A DNA stretch of 16,011 bases, from positions 1-16,011 of the forward strand of contig CAMLEO010000155.1 in NCBI GenBank assembly GCA_946478975.1, in the 5' to 3' direction. The position numbers and the translations under genes were made by a program. Shown in pieces: positions 1-5,624 of the stretch (its first letter is position 1; every line of letters starts with the position of its first letter). The notes beneath the pieces were generated by a model, which ran no database searches, was not told where the DNA came from, and worked only from the letters and a program-made list of their open reading frames with translations. The DNA is from an uncultured Steroidobacter sp. GTDB lineage: Bacteria > Pseudomonadota > Gammaproteobacteria > Steroidobacterales > Steroidobacteraceae.

Positions 1-179
1 GCGCGCCCGCGCATCGACTCCACGTCTCGTGCGAGCTGCTCGACGCGTTGATGAGCGTAGAACGAGAGGCCGAGCAGCGTGACGGCGACGACGCCAAGGG
101 CGCTCATCAGTGTCATCGCCGAGAGCTGCTTGCTCTCGCGGCTGAAGATCGGCTGATACAGGTTGATCTGTTGCCGCAT
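1..179 (-). CDS. PilN/MshI2-like pilus assembly protein, N-terminal part
   Basis: Partial gene; the C-terminus lies beyond the left edge. The ATG at 179-177 follows the stop of the upstream gene by only 2 bp, so the two are translationally linked. About 59 residues are visible. They begin MRQQINLYQPIF, the typical opening of PilN/MshI2-type inner-membrane assembly proteins, followed by one transmembrane helix at about residues 22-42 (LMSALGVVAVTLLGLSFYA) and the start of a charged, probably coiled-coil periplasmic stretch (HQRVEQLARDVESMR). Family members are bitopic proteins that join a PilM/MshI-like cytoplasmic partner to the periplasmic alignment complex of type IV or MSHA pili. The order MshI-like then PilN-like matches MSHA clusters. 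The exact subfamily (MshI2 versus PilN) cannot be fixed from the N-terminus alone. Confidence 0.85.
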   Translation of the reverse strand, partial: MRQQINLYQPIFSRESKQLSAMTLMSALGVVAVTLLGLSFYAHQRVEQLARDVESMRGR

Positions 180-181
180 GG

Positions 182-1126
182 TTACCGCTCCGTCCGGTCA
201 TCGCGCAGGGCCGCGCCGAGCGCCATGAGCGTTGGCCAGTCGGTGACGATCTCGCCCCCGTCCGGCACGCTGAAGATCTCGCCGACGTTCAGCACGCCGA
301 CGCGCAGGCTGGTTTCGTTCTTCAACTCGGCAGCCAGTTCTTGAGCGCGCGCGTTGGCGGGCGCGATCACCAGATCGCCGATCGGCGTCTGGTCGTAATG
401 ACTTTCGTAGTAGTCGAGCGAGCGCTGAATTTCCAACGCGAGCGCGCCGGCGTCGATGGAGCCGTTGCGGCTGTCCCCGCCGAAGCGACCGGTGTCGATG
501 CGGCGGGTCAGGTACATCACGCCCTGGCGCGTGATCACCAGCTGCGCAAAGCGCTCATGGAGTGCCAGCATGGCCACTCCCTTGTGATCCTGCGGGAGCA
601 GAGCGCTTAGATTGCGCAGGCACAGCTCGGGAATGTCGATCGAGTCGAAGCCTTTGGCCGCGGCTCGCACGGAGTTGGAGATGCGCTGAATGGCGGCTTC
701 GCGCGCGGCCACTGCGAACAACATCTTTCCTTGGGTGCGACGGACCGGATCCGGCGTCTCGAATACGTCGACGACGGCTTCGTCGACTTCGAAGTTGATC
801 ACGTCGCGCAGTCGCCAGCGGATCGCCGCCCGCATCTCCGACGGCAGCACATCCGGCGCTTCGACCTGCACGATCTGGTAATCGTCGCCGCCAATTACGG
901 CGCAGACGGGCGCGCGGCCGATGCGCAACTTGTCGAACGTGCTCTTGAGCACCGAGGCGGCTTCGCCGGCGCTTGAATGGATTGCACAGTGATCGATCGA
1001 AGGCTTGCCTTCAGCGGAGCGCCGGACGATGGCGAGCGCGAATGAACCATCCGCGAGCGCGATGCCGGCACGCGCATCGGCGCGCAGAGCTTTTCGCGAC
1101 AGCAGCTTGTTCAACAGCGGCAACAC
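182..1126 (-). CDS. mshI: MshI/PilM-like pilus biogenesis protein
   Basis: A 314-residue protein without signal peptide or membrane helix, starting at GTG 1126-1124 with GGAG a few bases upstream. It opens MLPLLNKLLSRK, followed by a PilM-like actin-fold pattern: an early strand pair (ARAGIALADGSFALAIVRR), VCAVIGGDDYQIVQVEAP, MRAAIRWRLRDVINFEVDEAVVDVF, and a later VAMLALHERFAQLVITRQG segment. This is the arrangement of MSHA biogenesis protein MshI, the cytoplasmic partner of the PilN-like protein encoded 2 bp downstream. It would act at the inner face of the cytoplasmic membrane in assembly of an MSHA-type type IV pilus. The 2-bp spacing and the neighbour's identity are the strongest support. 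A PilM of another type IV pilus system is the main alternative. Confidence 0.85.
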   Translation of the reverse strand: MLPLLNKLLSRKALRADARAGIALADGSFALAIVRRSAEGKPSIDHCAIHSSAGEAASVLKSTFDKLRIGRAPVCAVIGGDDYQIVQVEAPDVLPSEMRAAIRWRLRDVINFEVDEAVVDVFETPDPVRRTQGKMLFAVAAREAAIQRISNSVRAAAKGFDSIDIPELCLRNLSALLPQDHKGVAMLALHERFAQLVITRQGVMYLTRRIDTGRFGGDSRNGSIDAGALALEIQRSLDYYESHYDQTPIGDLVIAPANARAQELAAELKNETSLRVGVLNVGEIFSVPDGGEIVTDWPTLMALGAALRDDRTER

Positions 1127-1165
1127 TGGACTCCGTTCCCCAGGTTAGGGTGATCTCCCCAGATA

Positions 1166-1179
1166 GCGGCCATGGCCGC
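1166..1179. promoter_or_regulatory. Perfect 14-bp palindrome upstream of the pilus genes
   Basis: GCGGCCATGGCCGC is its own reverse complement and lies 40 bp before the GTG start of the mshI-like gene, within the expected promoter region. It could be a protein-binding site. Chance is also plausible in GC-rich DNA, and no promoter boxes could be matched with confidence. Confidence 0.25.
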
Positions 1180-1410
1180 GAAACTTGACTAAACAACAGG
1201 GGAATTGCGGAGTGGCGCACAGGAGGTGAGAGCTACCGATGGGTCAAGTGGGAGTTCCCTTGGTAAGGCATTAAGGGTTGGTCGTACGTTGGCTGGACCG
1301 GCGTTCAGCGACCGCCGGCATGCGCGGGCGCGGCGCGAAGTGTGATCTGCGTCACGGTTCAGTTGGCCGTTCAGCTGGCGCTTTCTGGACTTGCGCGCAA
1401 TAGTGGTCAT

Positions 1411-1455
1411 GCGCAACAGTGCAAAGAAGTCTATATTCCGACTGTTCTGTTGCGC
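1411..1455 (+). promoter_or_regulatory. Inverted repeat flanking a candidate -10 box
   Basis: GCGCAACAG at 1411-1419 is repeated exactly in inverted form as CTGTTGCGC at 1447-1455, with nested ACAGT (1416-1420) and ACTGT (1441-1445). Between the arms lies TATATT (1432-1437), a reasonable -10 box for rightward transcription. The -35 position would fall in the left arm and matches poorly, as expected for an activator-dependent or repressed promoter. It would drive the secreted protein and hydrolase genes with a leader of about 140 nt. This is inferred from pattern only. Confidence 0.3.
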
Positions 1456-1570
1456 GGGTCACGAATCAACTCGGGGCCGATCGAAGTCCAGGGCCGGCGC
1501 AGCGCGTTGAAGGCACGAGGCGAAGAGCAGGGGCGGCGTCCACAGGACAGTGGACCAGCCGCATGCACCG

Positions 1571-1580
1571 GGAGGAGAAG
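1571..1580 (+). promoter_or_regulatory. Ribosome binding site that fixes the GTG start at 1585
   Basis: GGAGGAGAAG is a strong Shine-Dalgarno match, with its end 4 bases before GTG 1585. It is the reason for choosing this start over the ATG at 1342 in the same frame, which has no such site and would add 81 low-complexity residues ahead of a clean signal peptide. Confidence 0.75.
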
Positions 1581-1584
1581 GTTC

Positions 1585-1902
1585 GTGGGCAAAGCGACAA
1601 AGATCGCGGCCGTCATCGGCATGACGACGATGGCGGTAGCAACAATGATGGTGGAAGCGGCCGAGCAAGCCGCGGCAAGCACGTACGTTACGCTCAAGCT
1701 CGAAGGCGCCTGCGATGCGCAGAACACGCGCCTGTGGCTGATCAACTCGCACACCTTCAAGACGATTGCGACCACCGTGCGCTGGCGCGCAGCCGGCGGC
1801 AAGGACCTGCAGGAGCAGTTCTATCCCGGGCCCAACTCCATCCGCGAAATCGGCTGTGCCTCCGAAGCGGAAATCCTCGACGCCAAGTTCGCCGACTTCT
1901 AG
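1585..1902 (+). CDS. Small secreted protein of unknown function
   Basis: A 105-residue protein starting at GTG 1585 after a strong ribosome site. Residues 1-30 form a signal peptide: a short basic start (MGKATK), a hydrophobic core (IAAVIGMTTMAVATMMVEA) and Ala-rich cleavage candidates around 25-31. The mature part is about 75 residues with two cysteines (C43 and C91), which could form one disulfide in the periplasm. It has alternating beta-like segments (STYVTLKLEG, RLWLINSHTFKTIATTVRWR) and a conserved-looking end (EIGCASEAEILDAKFADF). The overall look is a small beta-sandwich domain. I do not recognise a named family and assign no function. The alpha/beta hydrolase gene follows 9 bp after the stop, so they are probably co-transcribed. 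Confidence 0.75.
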   Translation: MGKATKIAAVIGMTTMAVATMMVEAAEQAAASTYVTLKLEGACDAQNTRLWLINSHTFKTIATTVRWRAAGGKDLQEQFYPGPNSIREIGCASEAEILDAKFADF

Positions 1903-1911
1903 CGGCTCACC

Positions 1912-2772
1912 GTGCTGAGCCCATCGCACGACACGATTGCCATGCCGGACGGCTCGGCGCTCGTGATGCGCACGTTCCGGACTGCGGATTCGCCTGCTGC
2001 GGCCGTGATCATTCCGTCGGCAATGGGCGTCGCGCAGCAGTTTTACACGCAGTTCGCGCAGTGGCTCGCCGGCCAGGGCTATCACGTCACCACGTTCGAC
2101 TATCGCGGCATCGGCTTGTCGGCGCCGCAGTCTCTGCGAGGATTCCCGGTCAACATTTTCGATTGGGCTGAAGACTGCGCCGTGGTCATCGACGCGGTGA
2201 AGTCGCAGCTGCCCGATGCGCCTCTGCATTGGATCGGCCACAGCCTCGGCGGCCAGCTGCTCGGCCTGATCCCAAACCGCGACCGCATCGATCGCGTCGT
2301 CACCGTCGCCACCGGCACCGGCTACTGGCTGGAGAACGCCTGGCGAACCAAATCGGTCGTGTGGTGGCTGTGGTTCGTCGTGGTGCCGATTGCCTTGCGC
2401 GTGGCCGGCTACTTCCCCGGCAAACGACTTCGCAAAGTCGGCGACCTGCCGCATGGAGTGATGGCTCAGTGGCGCCGCTGGTGCCTCAGCCGCGAATACG
2501 TCGTCGGCGCCGAAGGCGAACACGTGCGCAAAGCATATGCATCCGTGCGCATGCCGATGCTGTCTCTATCATTCACAGATGACGAGCTGATGTCCGCTCG
2601 CGGCATCCGATCGCTGCACGATTTATATACAAACGCCCCGGTCGAATATCGCCGCATCTCGCCACCCGACGTCGGCGCTCATCGCATCGGCCACTTCGGC
2701 TTCTTCCGCCCGCAATTCGAACGCACCCTGTGGCCACTGGTGCCGCAATGGTTGATGGAACGAACGCGCTGA
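1912..2772 (+). CDS. Alpha/beta hydrolase (COG4757-like)
   Basis: A 286-residue serine hydrolase. The nucleophile elbow is GHSLGG with Ser111, preceded by the oxyanion-side strand (AVIIPSAMGV) and a DYRGIGLS loop near residues 63-70. The acid is probably Asp223 or Asp224 in SFTDDELMS, and the catalytic histidine is probably His261 in IGHFGFFRP. A very hydrophobic lid-like segment (VVWWLWFVVVPIAL, about 149-162) is typical of the uncharacterised COG4757 group. No signal peptide, so cytoplasmic or membrane-associated. The start is GTG 1912; an in-frame ATG at 1942 would remove 10 residues and is a real alternative. The substrate is unknown: lipid esters would fit the fold, but this is inference. 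It follows the secreted protein by 9 bp. Confidence 0.9.
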   Translation: MLSPSHDTIAMPDGSALVMRTFRTADSPAAAVIIPSAMGVAQQFYTQFAQWLAGQGYHVTTFDYRGIGLSAPQSLRGFPVNIFDWAEDCAVVIDAVKSQLPDAPLHWIGHSLGGQLLGLIPNRDRIDRVVTVATGTGYWLENAWRTKSVVWWLWFVVVPIALRVAGYFPGKRLRKVGDLPHGVMAQWRRWCLSREYVVGAEGEHVRKAYASVRMPMLSLSFTDDELMSARGIRSLHDLYTNAPVEYRRISPPDVGAHRIGHFGFFRPQFERTLWPLVPQWLMERTR

Positions 2773-2787
2773 GCAGATAAAAAAATA

Positions 2788-2818
2788 GCGTGCGCGATAT
2801 TCATCACATCGCGCACGC
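2788..2818 (-). terminator. Rho-independent terminator-like hairpin oriented leftward
   Basis: Perfect 11-bp stem: GCGTGCGCGAT (2788-2798) and ATCGCGCACGC (2808-2818) with a 9-nt loop. An A-rich run (ATAAAAAAAT, 2777-2786) lies on the left side, so the U-tract follows the stem only for transcripts made from the minus strand. For rightward transcripts leaving the hydrolase gene there is no U-run after the stem, so it would be at best a weak or bidirectional terminator. No leftward gene is recognisable to its right. Confidence 0.7.
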
Positions 2819-3291
2819 CTGCATCCGAGATGGCTCAGGGGGATAATTGACCATCGTCGTAAGCACGTTGAAACCGAAGAGACTCGCGCTCCAGACCTGA
2901 ATCTGCAGCGCTCGGTTTCTATAATGCAGGAGCCGTGCCAGCCCTTTGCGCCGGCGAAATGGCTGAAAACAAGGGTTGCGGAGCGATCAAAGCCGTTCAA
3001 ATGCACTCAGGGTGTGCACGCGAGGAGGCAGGGCGCGCCAAAATGAGTGGCGTGGGGGAGTTTGTCATCGAATTGTCAATATTTGGTTGTGTTCAGAGGG
3101 GCTCGCCAATTCATCGGATTGAGGTGGGTGTGACAAGACAGTAGTTTGGCGACGAACTAAATACTGCCAGCAGTTTCATCGACGGCTCGCTCCTGCCGTA
3201 CGCGATCGCTCTGGTCGCGGCGCTGGCGCGAATGGCGGCCATTGCATGCCCTGCCGCGAAGACACAGCGATGAACTTATCCAGTCCGTTGC

Positions 3292-3300
3292 TGTTATAAC
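3292..3300 (+). promoter_or_regulatory. Candidate extended -10 promoter before the DUF4288-like gene
   Basis: TGTTATAAC has the TGn extension followed by TATAAC, the extended -10 form that needs little -35 contact. Transcription would start near 3307, leaving a leader of only about 10 nt before ATG 3317. This is short, and no good Shine-Dalgarno sequence is seen. Pattern match only. Confidence 0.35.
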
Positions 3301-3316
3301 GACACAAGAGTCAGAA

Positions 3317-3724
3317 ATGAAGAAGTCCAACCATCGACATCGTTCGCCCACCGGATGGTGGATTGCATCGTATATAGAACGTGCCGTTTGGGCAGATGCT
3401 CGCCGGCCGCCGCCCTCATCGCGCTGCACGGCCTGGGAGAACACGATTATCTTCAAAGCCAAGGATCGTGACGCAGCCTATAGCAAGGCAGTTCGACTCG
3501 GTTCGTTGAATAAATCCACTTTCTCTGATGCGGCTGGCAAAAGAAATGGACGCTGGGTCTTTGAAGGCTTGACCAGCCTGCTGCCCATCTATGACGAATT
3601 AGAAGATGGGTCGGAGGTTCTTTGGCGTGATTACTCTGGAATTACGCTGAAGCGCGTTCGTTCCATGATCAAGAAGAAGAGCGAGCTGGAGGTATTCGAC
3701 GGTGTCGGCAACGCGGATAAGTAG
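3317..3724 (+). CDS. DUF4288-like small protein
   Basis: A 135-residue soluble protein, no signal peptide or membrane segment. The start at ATG 3317 (MKKSNHRH) was chosen because the opening strand of the domain (GWWIASYIERAVWAD) follows at once; the frame is open upstream to 3242 without a ribosome site. Family-like features in order: the W-W/Y-A-S first strand, a strand-helix unit WENTIIFKAKDRDAAYSKAVRLG at about 47-69, then GRWVFEGLTSLLPIYDELEDGSEVLW at about 83-108. This matches my recollection of DUF4288, a small alpha/beta domain of unknown role. The C-terminus is basic (KRVRSMIKKK). The next gene, a DUF4279-like protein, lies 133 bp downstream on the same strand. Base composition is less GC-rich than in the flanking genes, hinting at acquisition. 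Function unknown. Confidence 0.68.
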   Translation: MKKSNHRHRSPTGWWIASYIERAVWADARRPPPSSRCTAWENTIIFKAKDRDAAYSKAVRLGSLNKSTFSDAAGKRNGRWVFEGLTSLLPIYDELEDGSEVLWRDYSGITLKRVRSMIKKKSELEVFDGVGNADK

Positions 3725-3857
3725 TGCCTTCCGGTTCTGGGAAGAAAAGCGGCCATATCCAGATATGAGTTGTGTCGCTGCGGAGATGGTCGAATAGTGA
3801 TTAGAGAAAAGGGTTGCAAGGGTCCCATCATTGAGACTGGTATGAGGATGTAATTGC

Positions 3858-4268
3858 GTGTCCGATGAGCAAGCGCTGATTCGCACGAGTTTGATAATTG
3901 CTGGGTTCGCTGGGTCCCCGGAATTGATCTCCGCACTGCTGGGAGAGCAGCCGCATGATGCAGGACTTGCCGGGGAGATCAAGGTCCGAAGCAGTGGTCG
4001 CGGCAGCTTTGAGGTGAAGGACTCGTATTGGTTATATAGAGCGACAGAAACGCATTCGGAAATGCTGGAGCAAGGCATCGCTGAGCTTGTGGACCGATTC
4101 CATGGCAGGAGCGCCGCCTTGTCGGCGTTGCCAGACTCGGTCGTTCGGAAGATAGAAGTTGCCGTGTCTCTGGTTCCGTTCGCCTCGATTCCCAGCTTGC
4201 ATCTATCCGCTGAGCTTGCCCGCAAGTTATCTGACATGAGTGTTGCTCTCGATGTGGCTATCAATTAG
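3858..4268 (+). CDS. DUF4279-like small protein
   Basis: A 136-residue soluble protein starting at GTG 3858, with GAGGA at 3844-3848 as ribosome site at workable spacing. It shows the DUF4279 layout: an opening strand followed by a Pro-Glu-led helix ending in a short LLG.QP motif (SPELISALLGEQP, about 20-32), a mid-protein W in YWLYRATETHSEMLEQGIAELVDRF, and the characteristic C-terminal strand-helix-strand FASIPSLHLSAELARKLSDMSVALDVAI (about 108-135). The family is a small alpha/beta fold of unknown biochemical role. It may share a transcript with the DUF4288-like gene. Codon use and AT-richer segments differ from the surrounding chromosome-like genes. No catalytic residues can be named. Confidence 0.8.
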   Translation: MSDEQALIRTSLIIAGFAGSPELISALLGEQPHDAGLAGEIKVRSSGRGSFEVKDSYWLYRATETHSEMLEQGIAELVDRFHGRSAALSALPDSVVRKIEVAVSLVPFASIPSLHLSAELARKLSDMSVALDVAIN

Positions 4269-4270
4269 TA

Positions 4271-4303
4271 AAGTGGTTCGGCAACTCCCCTGACTCACCA
4301 CTT
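4271..4303 (+). terminator. Weak stem-loop after the DUF4279-like gene
   Basis: AAGTGGT (4271-4277) pairs with ACCACTT (4297-4303) across a 19-nt loop, starting 2 bp after the stop codon. There is no T-run after it (CCCACCCTCG follows), so any termination would be factor-dependent. Marginal. Confidence 0.25.
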
Positions 4304-4412
4304 CCCACCCTCGCCCCCGCGGGCGCAGTACCTAACAAACAAGTGACTCTCCGGGCACCGGGCTCACTCGTGCAGTGCCAAGCTCCACTTCGCTGGCACA
4401 GGGGTGAGCCAT

Positions 4413-4875
4413 ATGAGCAGCGAACTTTCGTTTGAACAGGCTCCCGTATGGAATGGGCCGACGACGGTACGCGACGGCGCGTGCATCGTGGTGAGACCGC
4501 TGAGGCCCGAGGATGTGGAGCGCGACAGGCAGTTTATAAATTCGTTATCGGGCGACGCGCGCCACATGCGGTTCTTCAGGCACTTCACCTCTGTGCCAGC
4601 GGACTTGCTGGCAGAAGGGCGGCGTGGCGACGGTGCTCATGTCAGCGCTCATGAGTTTCGCGCTGAATCACGGCTTCACAACGTTCGTTGGCGACGTGCT
4701 GCCCGAGAACAACGGCATGCTGAAGCTCGCACGCGGACTGCGGTTCGCTGTGAACTACGACCGCGAAGTGGATCTCATGCGCCTCTCACGCAGGCTTGCG
4801 TCGCCCGACGGCGGACAGGCTGAGCACGAGCGCCATGCCGAACAGCGCCGATGTGGCGGGCTCTGGAACGGATGA
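4413..4875 (+). pseudogene. GNAT acetyltransferase pseudogene (Pat-like) with internal deletion and frameshift
   Basis: From ATG 4413 (AGGGG upstream; a GTG at 4404 is possible), the first frame encodes a GNAT start: VRDGACIVVRPLRPEDVERD, then FINSLSGDARHMRFFRHF and SVPADLL, as in Pat-like GNAT domains. At about 4608 the match stops and resumes in another frame with WQKGGVATVLMSALMSFAL, the acetyl-CoA-binding helix, then FVGDVLPENNGMLKLARGLRF, the C-terminal half. Roughly 50 residues of the central sheet are missing and the two halves are out of frame by one base. The second frame runs to a stop at 4873-4875, through the 3' end of the opposing PEP-CTERM gene, so its last residues are not family sequence. 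Both halves lack what they need to fold, so this is a decayed gene. A local assembly error is the alternative. Confidence 0.8.
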
Positions 4876-5511
4876 CGTCTGGGTGAGGCTCGTCACTGGA
4901 GCGTGGATTTGATACCAGGTCTGCCCGTCCGGATCGTAGAGGGTGAAGAACGCCGACCAGCTCGCCGAAGGTGTCAGGTTGGCCAACAGATCGGATGAGG
5001 TGATCGCGTCGAGGTCGCTCTCGCTGCGGCTGAAGTTGAGCGTGGTGACGAGATGGCTGTACTCGCCCGAGAACAGTCCAGCACCGAGATTGATGTTCAC
5101 GCCAACCCCGTCGTAGTTGGTCAGAGGTGAATTCGATGGGCTCGGCAGGTCGATGACCATCGCGTCGCTGTACGCATCGGGTCGAGCGCGGTCGAAGCTG
5201 AATTGCTGGCCGCCCGCGGTGAAATCCAACTGAGTCACCGCGTTTTCGTAATACCCGTTCAGCGTGACCCACGAGCCATTGTGATTGATTCTAACCGGCG
5301 TCGCGGGCGAGTCGCTTTCGATGGTGAACGAACCGGCAATCGGCAGGCCCATCACATAGAAGATGTCGCTGAAGGGCGCGGGTACATCTGGGCGGCCCGC
5401 GACGCTGTAAGTGTGTGCGCTGAATTCGAACGTGATTGGAAGCGCGTGTGACTGCGTGGCGAACAGCATGAGGGCCGAGGCCGCGAACCAGGATCCAGTG
5501 TGCTTGGACAT
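4786..5511 (-). CDS. PEP-CTERM secreted protein
   Basis: A 241-residue exported protein starting at ATG 5511-5509. The frame is open upstream to 5940, but that part lies antisense to the glycosylase gene and is not coding. Residues 1-24 are a signal peptide (MSKHTGSWFAASALMLFATQSHA, cleavage after SHA), then a beta-rich body (LPITFEFSAHTYSV, GSFTIESDSP, TQLDFTAGGQQFSFD). The last residues are a PEP-CTERM sorting tail: VPEPATS, a hydrophobic helix (ALFGMALVLSLSAV) and a basic end (GRRKPA). Known family biology: such proteins are recognised by an exosortase, cut at the PEP motif and sent to the outer surface or exopolysaccharide matrix. No exosortase gene is in the window. Its 3' end overlaps the decayed GNAT gene tail to tail. 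Confidence 0.92.
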   Translation of the reverse strand: MSKHTGSWFAASALMLFATQSHALPITFEFSAHTYSVAGRPDVPAPFSDIFYVMGLPIAGSFTIESDSPATPVRINHNGSWVTLNGYYENAVTQLDFTAGGQQFSFDRARPDAYSDAMVIDLPSPSNSPLTNYDGVGVNINLGAGLFSGEYSHLVTTLNFSRSESDLDAITSSDLLANLTPSASWSAFFTLYDPDGQTWYQIHAPVTSLTQTSSVPEPATSALFGMALVLSLSAVGRRKPA

Positions 5512-5581
5512 GAGGAAGCCGTTCCCGCTGTGAGTTATCCGTCGCCACGATTCTCTCCCAGTCGGCCACGCAGTGGGAACA

Positions 5582-5609
5582 AATGTAACAGTACGCTTCG
5601 TGAGTGTAA
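5582..5609 (-). promoter_or_regulatory. Candidate promoter of the PEP-CTERM gene
   Basis: On the minus strand, TTACAC (5609-5604) and TACATT (5587-5582) are separated by 16 bp, a fair sigma-70-like pair. It would start transcription near 5575, giving a leader of about 64 nt before ATG 5511. It lies in the 113-bp gap after the glycosylase stop. Pattern match only. Confidence 0.3.
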
Positions 5610-5624
5610 GTTTCGTCGACGCGC

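Larger units (their letters stand above)
1127..1584. other. Divergent intergenic region between the pilus cluster and the secreted-protein/hydrolase pair
   Basis: About 460 bp with no supportable gene. It must carry the leftward promoter of the pilus cluster and the rightward promoter of the pair beginning at 1585. Visible structure: a perfect 14-bp palindrome at 1166-1179 close to the pilus genes, and a widely spaced 9-bp inverted repeat (1411-1419 and 1447-1455) around a possible -10 box on the rightward side. A long plus-strand reading frame opening at 1342 covers the right part, but its first 81 codons look non-coding (Arg- and Gly-rich, no ribosome site). Confidence 0.6.
2773..3316. other. 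Gene-poor stretch with a terminator-like hairpin and candidate promoters
   Basis: About 540 bp in which no reading frame is convincing. It holds the hairpin at 2788-2818, a consensus TATAAT at 2920-2925 (its -35 partner, CTGAAT near 2897, is weak) and an extended -10 at 3292-3300 just ahead of the next gene. A 69-codon frame from GTG 2935 has an ill-spaced ribosome site and no recognisable features. A short stop-bounded frame at about 3145-3270 encodes a hydrophobic stretch (LLPYAIALVAALARMAAIA) without a start codon and could be a gene remnant, but this is weak. Confidence 0.5.

Noticed and set aside
1459..2523. 354-codon open frame on the minus strand
   Set aside because: Antisense to the secreted-protein and hydrolase genes, which have a strong ribosome site, a signal peptide and catalytic motifs. 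The antisense product is compositionally odd.
2935..3144. 69-codon plus-strand frame starting at GTG with AGGAG nearby
   Set aside because: The AGGAG is only 2 bases from the GTG, and the product has no recognisable domain or typical composition.
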